Assembly: GCF_029846635.1 (NCBI RefSeq)
Contig: NZ_JARVTG010000001.1
Location: 1,332,501-1,396,500, forward strand
Length of the DNA stretch: 64,000 nucleotides
From: Pokkaliibacter sp. MBI-7
GTDB taxonomy: Bacteria > Pseudomonadota > Gammaproteobacteria > Pseudomonadales > Balneatricaceae
Direction of reading: 5' to 3'
Each line of letters starts with the position of its first letter. Positions within the stretch are counted from its first letter, which is position 1. Below, piece by piece: positions 34,594 to 43,070 of the stretch. The notes under the pieces are model-generated. The model was given only the letters and a program-made list of their open reading frames with translations, was not told the origin of the DNA and made no database searches. Both the position numbers and the translations under genes were made by a program.

Positions 34594-35892
34594 ATGATCA
34601 CGATCGAAACGCCTACCTACTACACCGCCACCCGGAAGTATGACCTCAGTTTTCCCTCGCTGGAGGCCGATATTGATGCCGATGTGGTGGTGATCGGCGG
34701 TGGCTTTTCCGGTATCAACACCGCGCTTGAGCTGGCCGAGCACGGCATCACCAATATCGTCGTGCTGGAAGCCCGCTATCTCGGTTATGGCGGCACCGGT
34801 CGCAACGGTGGCCAGATCATGGCGGGTATTGGCCATGATCTGGAACTGATCAAGAAGGATGTCGGCGAGGATGGCCTGCGGCGTATTTTCGAGATCAGCG
34901 ACCTGGGTGCCGACATCATCAAGGGGCGCATCGACAAGTACGGCATTGATGCCGACTTCTGCCACGGTTACGGCTATATGGGCTTCAATGCCCGGCAGGA
35001 GAAAACCCTGCGCACATGGGAAAAGGAGTTCAGATCACTGAACTCGCGTCATGAAATCCGCCTGCTGGCCGGCAGCGAGGTCCGCCAGATCATCGGTTCC
35101 GATGCTTACAGCAGTGCCCTGCTGCATATGGGCGGCGGCCATGTACATTCGCTCAACCTGCTGCTTGGCGAAGCCAAAGCGCTGGCCAGCCACGGCGCGC
35201 GGATCTACGAATCCAGCCCGGCACTGGAAGTGGAATACGGCGAGCGTATTCGCGTGCGCACCGCCAAGGGATCGGTCAGGGCCAACAAACTGCTGTGGGC
35301 CTGTGACAGCTTTCTCAACCGGCTGGAGCCGGAGCTGCACCGCACCACCATCAATACCTATGCCTTCCAGCTGATGACCGAGCCGTTGTCTGACGAGCTG
35401 ATTCAGCGCATCAGCCCCATTCGTGGCGCGTACAGCGATATCCGTCCGGTGATCGACTACTACCGCGTCACCCGGGAAAACCGCCTGCTGTTCGGCGCGG
35501 CCACGCCCTTTGTCGAGCATATTCCCGCTGACCTCAAGGCCTGGAACCGCAAGCTGATGCTGAAAATTTTCCCCTATCTGCATGAGGTGAAGATTGATCT
35601 GGCCTGGGGCGGCCCGATGGCCTGCAGCCCCAACCTGTTTCCACAGATGGGTCAGCTGCCCCAGCGTCCCAATGCCTTCTATGTGCAGGGCTACTCCGGT
35701 TTCGGCGTCACCCCCAGCCACATCATCTGCAAGGTACTGGCCGAAGGCATGAGCGAAGGGTCAGCGCGGTATGACCTGCTCAGCTCGGTGCGGCGGCCAC
35801 GGGTCATCGGTAAGGATCACTTCCGCCCGCTGCTGCTGACCGGTGCCAAAAGCTGGCACCAGCTCAGTGGCTACTGGCACGGCCGGCGCTGA
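34594..35892 (+). CDS. FAD-dependent oxidoreductase, PuuB-like (gamma-glutamylputrescine oxidase family)
   Basis: DAO-type flavin amine oxidase of 432 residues. The N-terminal YTATRKYDLSFPSLEADIDADVVVIGGG is characteristic of PuuB-like enzymes, with the dinucleotide motif GGGFSGINTALELAE and the flavin segment YGGTGRNGGQIMAGIG. I set the start at ATG 34594; a frame open to 34270 adds over 100 residues without family character. C-terminal motifs WGGPMACSPNLFPQMG and GYSGFGVTPSH fit. puuA, puuC and puuD are not in the window, so the true substrate may differ from gamma-glutamylputrescine. Confidence 0.9.
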   Translation: MITIETPTYYTATRKYDLSFPSLEADIDADVVVIGGGFSGINTALELAEHGITNIVVLEARYLGYGGTGRNGGQIMAGIGHDLELIKKDVGEDGLRRIFEISDLGADIIKGRIDKYGIDADFCHGYGYMGFNARQEKTLRTWEKEFRSLNSRHEIRLLAGSEVRQIIGSDAYSSALLHMGGGHVHSLNLLLGEAKALASHGARIYESSPALEVEYGERIRVRTAKGSVRANKLLWACDSFLNRLEPELHRTTINTYAFQLMTEPLSDELIQRISPIRGAYSDIRPVIDYYRVTRENRLLFGAATPFVEHIPADLKAWNRKLMLKIFPYLHEVKIDLAWGGPMACSPNLFPQMGQLPQRPNAFYVQGYSGFGVTPSHIICKVLAEGMSEGSARYDLLSSVRRPRVIGKDHFRPLLLTGAKSWHQLSGYWHGRR

Positions 35893-35955
35893 TCCCGGTC
35901 GGTACGCTGGCCACAAGCACGGCTGGCACAGGTTATTGCCGACTCACTGTCGGCA

Positions 35956-36002
35956 CGACTCCCGATCGCGCTGAGCAGGCACCGGGGGTCGCTTTTGTTT
36001 TT
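35956..36002 (+). terminator. Terminator after the PuuB-like gene
   Basis: CGACTCCCG and CGGGGGTCG form a 9-bp stem with one G-T pair and an 18-nt loop, followed by CTTTTGTTTTT. It separates the oxidoreductase from the cupin gene. Confidence 0.65.
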
Positions 36003-36071
36003 CCGTTACCGGACGGATGCAGGTACGCACCTTCCGATACGCCCCCACACTCACCAAACAGGAGTTACAAC

Positions 36072-36437
36072 ATGGCCTTTTCTGCAATCACTCTGGGCAC
36101 CACGCTGGCCGAGCTGGATGCCTGGGGCAGCGTCACTGATCTTGGCTCGGAACTGCTGGAGGGCGACGTCAAAGCCTACGGCAAGATGACCTTTGGCGGC
36201 CCCACCGATGCGGTCAGTGCCGGCTGCTTTGGCGCCACTCAGGGCAAGTTCCGCATGGTCTACCCCTTCAACGAGCAGGCCACGGTACTGAGCGGCGAGG
36301 TCATCCTGACCGATGAAAGCAGCGGTGAAAGCCGGCACTACCGTGCGGGCGACAGCTGGTTTGTCACCAAGGGCACCGCCGTACTGTGGGAAGTGGTCAG
36401 CGACAGCTTTGTGAAGCACTACTTCGCGGTGGTCTGA
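36072..36437 (+). CDS. Small cupin-domain protein (EutQ/DUF861-like)
   Basis: The product is 121 residues, a single beta-barrel cupin. Motif-like segments are RMVYPFNEQATVLSGEVILTDE and YRAGDSWFVTKGTAVLWEVV. CAGGAG lies upstream of the ATG. The usual metal-binding histidines of cupins are largely absent (F-N-E in the first motif). Such proteins are often encoded beside PuuB-like oxidoreductases; the role is unknown. Confidence 0.85.
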   Translation: MAFSAITLGTTLAELDAWGSVTDLGSELLEGDVKAYGKMTFGGPTDAVSAGCFGATQGKFRMVYPFNEQATVLSGEVILTDESSGESRHYRAGDSWFVTKGTAVLWEVVSDSFVKHYFAVV

Positions 36438-36504
36438 GCAGGCGCCAGACACGGCCTCACGCAGAAGGCCCAGAAAGCAGCAGAGAACTTGCTGTATAGA
36501 AAGC

Positions 36505-36560
36505 AGCCGGTGAGCCGCCCTTCCGCAGGGGCAGCTCACCGGCTTTCCCCTTTTTTCCAC
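36505..36560 (+). terminator. Terminator after the cupin gene
   Basis: AGCCGGTGAGC and GCTCACCGGCT form an 11-bp perfect stem with an inner GCCC/GGGGC pairing in the loop, followed by TTTCCCCTTTTTT. Confidence 0.85.
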
Positions 36561-36577
36561 TGGCAAGGTGCCGACCG

Positions 36578-37675
36578 ATGTTAGGCAGAAAGTACCTGCG
36601 CAGAATCACTGAACTGGAAGCCGCCGTCGCGGCACTGACCGCCGATAATCAGCAGCTGCATCAGCAACTGCATGACCGTCAGCAACAGCTGCAACATCTG
36701 CAACAACAGCTGCTGGCCTCAGACCAGCAACTGCCCAGCACCCTCACGCAACTGCACATGAGCCAGCAGCATGGCCAGCTACAGCAGATTTACCGCGCCA
36801 TCCATGCGGTATCCGGCGAACTGTTCGAGCCCATGAGCCAGAGCGAAGGCTCCAACCAGAGCATGGAGGCCATCAATACTGAGCTGGGGCAACTGCACGG
36901 TGCCATGGTGGCGATGTCCGGCAATACCACCGGGGCCCAGCTGGAAGTGAAGCAGCTGAAAGCGCTGGCCTCCGATATCAACAACTTTGCGGCCATCATC
37001 AACAAGATTTCCGAGCAGACTAACCTGCTCGCCCTCAACGCGGCCATTGAGGCGGCCCGCGCCGGTGAGCAGGGCCGGGGCTTTGCCGTGGTCGCCGATG
37101 AAGTACGGGAACTGGCCAAACGTGCACGCGAATCCAGCGAAGAAATCTCCGAACTGGTGCAGAAGATTCACCACCATACCCTGCAGGTCGACACCCGGAT
37201 CGAAGCCCTCAGCCAGCAGGCATTGCAGGTGCAGCAGGTGTCGGCCAGCACCGCCGCGTCGGTCCACCAGACCGCCAGCCAGACCAGCCAGCTGATGAAC
37301 TCGGTGTACCGCTCCATGGCTCACGGCCACTGCTCAGGCTCGCAGCTGGAACTGCTGTTGCTGTGCAACCAGTGGTTGCAGCACTGGCTGCAGCCGGGGG
37401 CCACTCCGCAGTATAAGCAGGCCAGCGACACCGAGTTCGGCCAGTGGTATCTGCATGGTACCGACAACGAATTTGATTACCGCAACACCTCCGCCTTCAA
37501 ACAGATCAGGCATCCCCTGCTCAGCCTGTTCGACTGGGGCCAGCAACTGATGTCGACCGCACGCAGTGACAGCCACGGTGCAGAACAGCTGCTGCGGCAG
37601 ATTGATCACGCCCTGGTGCAGATTCATGAACAGATGCTGGCGATCCAGCGTCATCTGTTTGCCCGGCTGGGCTAG
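36578..37675 (+). CDS. Soluble methyl-accepting chemotaxis protein with C-terminal CZB-like domain
   Basis: The product is 365 residues without membrane segments. Residues 1-60 are a glutamine-rich coiled coil (QLHQQLHDRQQQLQHLQQQL). The signalling hairpin tip reads EQTNLLALNAAIEAARAG with GRGFAVVADEVRELA after it, at about residues 146-185. The C-terminal part (LLLCNQWLQHWL, FGQWYLHG, FKQIRHPLLSLFDWG) has the layout of a zinc-binding CZB domain, but the cysteine before the GxW motif and the second histidine of the HxxxH pair are not where expected. A cytoplasmic receptor of unknown ligand. Confidence 0.88.
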   Translation: MLGRKYLRRITELEAAVAALTADNQQLHQQLHDRQQQLQHLQQQLLASDQQLPSTLTQLHMSQQHGQLQQIYRAIHAVSGELFEPMSQSEGSNQSMEAINTELGQLHGAMVAMSGNTTGAQLEVKQLKALASDINNFAAIINKISEQTNLLALNAAIEAARAGEQGRGFAVVADEVRELAKRARESSEEISELVQKIHHHTLQVDTRIEALSQQALQVQQVSASTAASVHQTASQTSQLMNSVYRSMAHGHCSGSQLELLLLCNQWLQHWLQPGATPQYKQASDTEFGQWYLHGTDNEFDYRNTSAFKQIRHPLLSLFDWGQQLMSTARSDSHGAEQLLRQIDHALVQIHEQMLAIQRHLFARLG

Positions 37676-37774
37676 CCGTCTGTCACCGATACCCGTGGTC
37701 TGCGGCTACCTGAATACAGGCACGGATGGACATTGAGAGGCCTCAACAGACGTACCGCTCATTACAACAGAGGG

Positions 37775-38674
37775 TCAGACCGGCGGCTGGAGCCCTGCTC
37801 GTCGTACATAGTGCTGCCGGAACGCCCGCGGGGTCATGGCTTTCAATGCCCTGAACTGACGGTTGAAGTTGGCCAGTGAACGATAGCCGACCTGATCGGC
37901 TACCCAGGCGATGGGCTTGTCGGTCGCCGCCAGCAGCGCACAGGCTTCACCGATGCGCAGGCCAATCAGGTAATCACTCAGGGTCATGCCGGTGTGGCGA
38001 CGAAACAGTCGCTGCACTCCTGACTCACTGAGGGCGGCCAGTTCCGCCAGCCCGGCAATACTGACCGGCTGCTGATAATGCTGGTGCAGGTGGGCCAGCA
38101 CCTTCTGCAACCGCCCCTGTTGTACCGGGCGGCTGAGTGCCTGTTCACTCTGTGGCTGTGGATAATGACGGGCCAGCGGCTGGCGCTGGCTGTCTGCTGC
38201 CAGTTGCGACAGAAGCTGCAACAAGGTTAGCAAACGCGCCTCCCCCTGCTGCTCGAACAGCTGCTCAATCACGGGGCGGGCCTCACAGGCAGCCGCGTGG
38301 CTGAAAGCAACTCCGGCACGGGCCTGCACCAGCAGGGAGGTAATCCGGGCAAACTCCACCACCAGCTGACACAGCGCTGCCGCCCACTGCGGCTGGAACC
38401 AGATCACCAGTGCAACGTGATCCTGATCCTGCTGCACTTTCCCGGTGGAATGCCAGGTATGAGGCAAATCCGGCCCGACCAGCACCAGATCAATGTCGCC
38501 GTACTGGCCGATATGGTCACCGATATAGCGCTGCCCGCGGGAATTGAGGGTGAGGGTCAGCTCATAAGCCGGATGATGATGCCACTGAAACGGAATGCCC
38601 TCCTCCAGACGGCGGTTCAGCAGCACCATCGAGGCATCATCCGCATTGGGCAGCACTTCCAGATAGGGCTTCAT
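37775..38674 (-). CDS. AraC-family transcriptional regulator
   Basis: The product is 299 residues: an N-terminal cupin-like sensor (IPFQWHHHPAYELTLTLNSRGQRYIGDH) and a C-terminal double helix-turn-helix (VSIAGLAELAALSESGVQRLFRRHTGMTLSDYL; IAWVADQVGYRSLANFNRQFRALKAMTPRAFRQ). It is divergent from the PhyH-type dioxygenase gene, 129 bases away, and probably controls it. The ligand is unknown. Confidence 0.92.
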   Translation of the reverse strand: MKPYLEVLPNADDASMVLLNRRLEEGIPFQWHHHPAYELTLTLNSRGQRYIGDHIGQYGDIDLVLVGPDLPHTWHSTGKVQQDQDHVALVIWFQPQWAAALCQLVVEFARITSLLVQARAGVAFSHAAACEARPVIEQLFEQQGEARLLTLLQLLSQLAADSQRQPLARHYPQPQSEQALSRPVQQGRLQKVLAHLHQHYQQPVSIAGLAELAALSESGVQRLFRRHTGMTLSDYLIGLRIGEACALLAATDKPIAWVADQVGYRSLANFNRQFRALKAMTPRAFRQHYVRRAGLQPPV

Positions 38675-38803
38675 AGCGCATCCCGCTTTCTAAAAACGCC
38701 GTAATAGTATCAATTCTGGCCGATTGGCTACAACTTGCCCCGCCAGCCGCCACCTAGAATGGCTCCCTCTTCCCGGCTGAGAACAGAACAACAGGAGCCC
38801 CCT

Positions 38804-39739
38804 ATGCAGCCCGCACTGAAACGTGATGCCCACCCTTCGACCCAGCGCATCTCCACTCCGCTGAAAGACATACACAAGCAGCTGCCGTTACGGGTGCTCA
38901 GTGAAGCCGACTGGCAGCACTGGATTACCCAGGGTTACGTCATTGTCCGTCAGGCGGTCCCCGCGGCACAGGTCGAGGCGCTGGTGAATGTGCTGTGGCA
39001 GTTTGATGAGAAAGACCCGCAGGACCCGGGCAGCTGGTACGCCCCGCAGCGTCGCGAGCACAAGATGAAGGAACTGAACGGTACGGGCATGCTGGAAATC
39101 TACAACCATCAGGCGCTGTGGGATAACCGTCAGCAGCAGCGGGTATACGACGCCTTTGTGGATATCTGGGATCGCGAAGACCTGTGGGTCACCATCGACC
39201 GGGCCAATCTCAATCCACCCAGGCTCGTCAAAGGCAACCCCGACGGTTTCATCCACTGGGATGCCGATACGTCATTGCGCCCGCTCCCTATCGGCGTGCA
39301 GGGCGTACTGAGCCTGCTGCGTCAGGACGGGGATGTCGGTGGTTTTCAGTGCATCCCCGAGCTGTTCCACAGCTTCGATCAGTGGCTGGCCACTCAGCCT
39401 GCCGACCGTGACCCGATGCACCCTGACCTTGCCGGACTGCAGATCACCAATATCGACCTTGAGGCAGGCGATCTGCTGATCTTCAACTCGCTGCTGGCGC
39501 ACGGCGTGCGACCCAATCATGCCGAAGGTCGGGTACGTATGGCGCAGTACATCTCCATGCATCCGGCGGAATATGACAATGAAGAAGAGCGTCAGGAGCG
39601 TATCCGCTTATGGCAGGAACAGGATCACCCCCAACGAGATGCCTTTCCCGGTGATCCACGGCAATGGGAAAAACACCATGCGGCGGTGGCCAGCCTCAGC
39701 CCGCTGGGCGAGAAACTGCTTGGGTTGCAGCCCTGGTAG
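38804..39739 (+). CDS. Phytanoyl-CoA dioxygenase (PhyH) family protein
   Basis: Fe(II)/2-oxoglutarate oxygenase of 311 residues. The iron ligands are H151 and D153 in FIHWDADTS and H233 in LLAHGVRPNH; arginine 243 or 245 in EGRVRMAQY probably binds 2-oxoglutarate. The start at 38804 has AGGAG seven bases before it; a longer frame to 38735 is less likely. PhyH enzymes hydroxylate lipids, ectoine or other small molecules; the substrate is not decided. Single-gene unit with a divergent AraC regulator. Confidence 0.9.
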   Translation: MQPALKRDAHPSTQRISTPLKDIHKQLPLRVLSEADWQHWITQGYVIVRQAVPAAQVEALVNVLWQFDEKDPQDPGSWYAPQRREHKMKELNGTGMLEIYNHQALWDNRQQQRVYDAFVDIWDREDLWVTIDRANLNPPRLVKGNPDGFIHWDADTSLRPLPIGVQGVLSLLRQDGDVGGFQCIPELFHSFDQWLATQPADRDPMHPDLAGLQITNIDLEAGDLLIFNSLLAHGVRPNHAEGRVRMAQYISMHPAEYDNEEERQERIRLWQEQDHPQRDAFPGDPRQWEKHHAAVASLSPLGEKLLGLQPW

Positions 39740-39786
39740 CAGAACCGGCGCTCAGGAACCTGCCGGGCCTGACCGGTACTTAAGGG

Positions 39787-40680
39787 TCACAGCCCGACAG
39801 ACGGCTCGGCCCTCGCCGCGTGGGCCGCCAGCAGGCAGGAGCGGAACAGGCGTTGCAGCGGCAGATCGCGGTTGGCGTAGCGGGTAATCAGCACCAGCTC
39901 GCGGTGGAAGGTCAGCTCACCCAGCGGGATGACCTGCATCTCGGCCTGTCGCTCCAGCCACAGCCCGGCCTGCGGCACCAGCGCAACGCCCAGACCACAC
40001 TCCACCATCTTGACGATGGCATCCAGCTCATCCAGCTCCAGCACCTGCTGCACCGTGAGGCGGTGCTGACGCAGAAAACGGGTCACCTGACGACCACCGA
40101 AGGAATGGCTGTCATAGCGGATAAAGGGCTGCTGCCGCAGCAGCTCCGGCACGGATGCCACCCTGATCCCGTTCGGCACCAGCAGCATGAACGGCTCACG
40201 ACTGATGACTTCGGCATGCAGCTCCTTGGGCAGGGCAAAAGGGGGGCGAATGATGATGGCCAGATCGATTTCACCGGCATCCACCTTGCCAAACAGACTG
40301 AGAGACACCCCGGGCACCAGCTTGGGTTCGATGGCCGGTGCCTGCTGGCGCAGACGCAATAAGGTGTCTGGCAGAATACCGGTCTGGGCGGTATTGATGG
40401 CCCCGATGCGCAGCTCGCCACGGTAGTCCTCCAGACTGGAAGGGATGCTCATACGGCCAAACAGGTCGAGTATTTCCTCCGCCATCGGTAGTACCCGCTT
40501 ACCCGCCGAGTTCAGCACCGCCGAGCGGCCGCTGCGATCAAACAACGGCATGCCCAAGGCATCCTCCAGCTGTCGGATCTGGGCACTGACGGCTGACTGG
40601 GTCAGTCCAATCTGCTGCCCCGCCGCCGCAAAGGTGCCGTGACGACAGACCATCACAAAGGTTTTCAGCTCTCGGATCAT
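39787..40680 (-). CDS. LysR-family transcriptional regulator
   Basis: The product is 297 residues from the ATG at 40680 (MIRELKTFVMVCRHGTFAAA); an ATG at 40692 is possible. The LysR helix-turn-helix is FAAAGQQIGLTQSAVSAQIRQLEDALGMPLFDRSGR, followed by an effector-binding domain. It faces the VOC-family gene across 265 bases and may regulate it. It is convergent with the PhyH gene. Confidence 0.92.
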   Translation of the reverse strand: MIRELKTFVMVCRHGTFAAAGQQIGLTQSAVSAQIRQLEDALGMPLFDRSGRSAVLNSAGKRVLPMAEEILDLFGRMSIPSSLEDYRGELRIGAINTAQTGILPDTLLRLRQQAPAIEPKLVPGVSLSLFGKVDAGEIDLAIIIRPPFALPKELHAEVISREPFMLLVPNGIRVASVPELLRQQPFIRYDSHSFGGRQVTRFLRQHRLTVQQVLELDELDAIVKMVECGLGVALVPQAGLWLERQAEMQVIPLGELTFHRELVLITRYANRDLPLQRLFRSCLLAAHAARAEPSVGL

Positions 40681-40944
40681 GCCCTGACTCATCAATTTTT
40701 TTGTTGCTCGGCAGTCAAAATATCCGCTTTTATATCAACAACTCAATACAGATAATTTTTCTACCGAGAACAGAGACTTAAACAGGCTGTTCAAGCTCTC
40801 AAGGACCGGGCCCCGAACGGGAGGCAGGTACCCAAGCAGCCAGCATTAGCCAGGCGTGACGCCGCTGCAGAAGACCTGCCTCCCCGATGGCACGTTGGAC
40901 GACAGAGCCTGCACAGCTTCCTTCACTTTCTGACCGTGAGAAAA

Positions 40945-41373
40945 ATGATGAGCATTTCCCCATTCCACCTCGCCATCCCTGTTTACGATCTGGCTGCGGC
41001 CCGTACTTTCTACGGCGACATCTTCGGCTGCCCTGAAGGCCGTTCCAGTGATCATTGGGTAGACTTTGATTTCTTCGGTCATCAGCTGGTGATCCATGAG
41101 CACCCCAAGACCCAGTCTCAGGAAGCCGCCCATACTAATGCGGTGGATGGCCATGATGTACCGGTACCGCACTTTGGCGTCGTACTGGAGTGGGATGTGT
41201 GGGAAGCACTGGCCGACCGTCTGAAAGCCCGCAATACCCAGTTTGTGATCGAACCTTACATTCGCTTCCAGGGTCAGGTCGGTGAGCAGGCCACCATGTT
41301 CCTGTTCGACCCCTGTGGCAATGCACTGGAATTCAAAGCCTTCAAGGACATCGGCCAGCTGTTTGCCAAGTAA
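40945..41373 (+). CDS. VOC (glyoxalase/bleomycin-resistance-type) family protein
   Basis: The product is about 142 residues from ATG 40945 (or 141 from ATG 40948; a GTG at 40936 is also in frame). The VOC metal-centre pattern is FHLAIPVYDLAAARTFYGDIFGC at the N-terminus and FLFDPCGNALEFKAF at the C-terminus, with candidate metal ligands H, H (HFGV) and E. Similar proteins act as dioxygenases or lyases on small molecules; no function is assigned. Confidence 0.85.
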   Translation: MMSISPFHLAIPVYDLAAARTFYGDIFGCPEGRSSDHWVDFDFFGHQLVIHEHPKTQSQEAAHTNAVDGHDVPVPHFGVVLEWDVWEALADRLKARNTQFVIEPYIRFQGQVGEQATMFLFDPCGNALEFKAFKDIGQLFAK

Positions 41374-41386
41374 TAACGGTCATGAG

Positions 41387-41411
41387 AACGGCAGCCAGTG
41401 CGGCTGCCGTT
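41387..41411. terminator. Hairpin between the VOC and DUF1932 genes
   Basis: AACGGCAGCC and GGCTGCCGTT form a 10-bp perfect stem with a 5-nt loop between convergent genes; T-run short on each strand. Confidence 0.65.
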
Positions 41412-41451
41412 TGCCTGAACAGCGCAGAACCGCCGTCCGTGTTTCAGGTAG

Positions 41452-42348
41452 TCAGTTCTGGCGTGGGTAGAGCTGATCCACCAGCGCCGTCCAGTCGAAA
41501 GGCTCAAGCTCAGCGTAATGCAATCCGCGCTCCTGCATGGCATCAACCAGCCCCCGCTGCGTCTGCACGATGGCGTCACTCATATGGGGCGTGACACCGA
41601 CATCGGCTGCCGTCCTGGCCACTTCCTCCATCTCCTCTGCCCGCCGTCGGCCATGCTCTGCCACCCGGCTGATCAGGTAATGCGGGAACTGCGCATCCCA
41701 GCCCATGGCCGGAAAGCTCTTGTGCAGTGAAGCCAGTACCGCCTCTTCTGCTCCGTACTGACGGGCGGTAGACAGGCACTCGGTGGTCAGCGCTTCCAGT
41801 CCCTTGATCATGATGCTGCGACACATCTTGATGGCCGAGGCCACGCCGACCTGCTCTGCCACCGCGCGCGCATTCATGCCCAGCGCCTGCAGCGCTTCCG
41901 CCAGCTCGGCAGCATGAGCACCTCCCAGCAGCATCGGCACCTGCAGTCGTTGTGGCGGCACCGGCGCCATCACTGCAGTATCAATATAGTGCGCACCGCT
42001 GGCTTCAACGGCCTGCTGAGCCGCCTGTTTGGTAGCCGGAGCCACCGAATTGATGTCCATGAATATCTGCCCGGCCCCCAGATGCTGAGCCACATCGGTC
42101 GCCACCAGTAAGGCCGAGCCCGCGGTCACTGCAGACATCACCACATCAGCCCCCACCACCGCAGCCGCCATGGAGTCACGAGGCTGCACACCATGCTGCA
42201 GTGCCTTGTCATGCATAGCAGCACGAGCAGAGGCATCATCCAGCAGCCGGTCATAACAGCAGACCTGAATACCCCTGGCTGCCAGCTCCTGTCCGAGAAT
42301 GGTTCCGGCCTCACCAAAACCGATCAACGCCAGGGTGGAAATTTTCAT
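41452..42348 (-). CDS. NAD(P)-dependent 6-phosphogluconate-dehydrogenase-like oxidoreductase with DUF1932
   Basis: The product is 298 residues. The N-terminal Rossmann motif is LALIGFGEAGTILGQELAARG, the beta-hydroxyacid dehydrogenase substrate segment is MDINSVAPATKQAAQQAVEASGAHYIDTAVMAPVPP, and the C-terminal half is DUF1932. AAGGAG precedes the start. The substrate is unknown. The next gene on the strand, a GNAT, ends 47 bases upstream, so the two may be cotranscribed. Confidence 0.88.
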   Translation of the reverse strand: MKISTLALIGFGEAGTILGQELAARGIQVCCYDRLLDDASARAAMHDKALQHGVQPRDSMAAAVVGADVVMSAVTAGSALLVATDVAQHLGAGQIFMDINSVAPATKQAAQQAVEASGAHYIDTAVMAPVPPQRLQVPMLLGGAHAAELAEALQALGMNARAVAEQVGVASAIKMCRSIMIKGLEALTTECLSTARQYGAEEAVLASLHKSFPAMGWDAQFPHYLISRVAEHGRRRAEEMEEVARTAADVGVTPHMSDAIVQTQRGLVDAMQERGLHYAELEPFDWTALVDQLYPRQN

Positions 42349-42395
42349 CTCAAGCTCCTTGGAAAACAGGTAGGTACGTCAGCATTGCGAAGGAG

Positions 42396-42947
42396 TTAAC
42401 AGCGCAGGCGGAAGCCATACACCGCCAGACTTTCCTGCATGAAGTCGAGTTCTTCTGCGCGTCGGAAACCATGGCGCTCATACATCCCCCAGGCCGTACG
42501 CATGGCTCTGGTCGAATGGATGACCAGCTGCTGCCGTCCCTGTTCAACCGCCAGGGCAATGCAAGAGGCCATCAGCGCCCTGCCCACTCCCCGCCCCTGT
42601 GCCGCCGGGCTGACCGCCAGCAGGCGAAACCCGGCAGCGTCCGTCAGCGTAGTGGCAATGCCGCCGGAGCCATACTGAGCCATATCAGCAAAATAGACCA
42701 CGGCGCCGAGCAGCTCACCGTCTGCCTCGGCCACCAGCAGCTGCACCCCAGGTCGGGTCGTCAACTGGCCAATATTCGCCAGCATGTCGTAATAGCGCGG
42801 CTGCTGTTGTGGTGTGGGAAAATCGGCCAGTGCCGAGTACACAGTGACCATTAGCTGGCCGATAGCCGCATGTTCATCGGCTCGTGCGGTGCGAATCTGC
42901 CATGGCTCAGCAGCAGAGGAGGAGAGAGGGAGTGGATGGTCAGTCAT
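42396..42947 (-). CDS. GNAT-family N-acetyltransferase
   Basis: The product is 183 residues. The acetyl-CoA-binding motif is LLAVSPAAQGRGVGRALMASC, and MYERHGFRRAEELDF is the usual C-terminal segment of the fold. The acceptor is unknown. It is upstream of the DUF1932 gene on the same strand. Confidence 0.88.
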   Translation of the reverse strand: MTDHPLPLSSSAAEPWQIRTARADEHAAIGQLMVTVYSALADFPTPQQQPRYYDMLANIGQLTTRPGVQLLVAEADGELLGAVVYFADMAQYGSGGIATTLTDAAGFRLLAVSPAAQGRGVGRALMASCIALAVEQGRQQLVIHSTRAMRTAWGMYERHGFRRAEELDFMQESLAVYGFRLRC

Positions 42948-43008
42948 GGTGTCTGCACCTGTGGATAATGTCTGCTCTGATCACGCAGCGACTCCGGCCT
43001 GTTGCAGT

Positions 43009-43043
43009 AACAAAAATGGCCGCAAAGTGCGGCCATTTTTGTT
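43009..43043 (-). terminator. ssb terminator
   Basis: AACAAAAATGGCCGCA and TGCGGCCATTTTTGTT form a perfect 16-bp stem with a 3-nt loop; on the minus strand the second arm ends in a T-run. It lies 28 bases past the ssb stop. Confidence 0.9.
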
Positions 43044-43070
43044 GGAGGAAGGTGATGATGACATCCCGTT

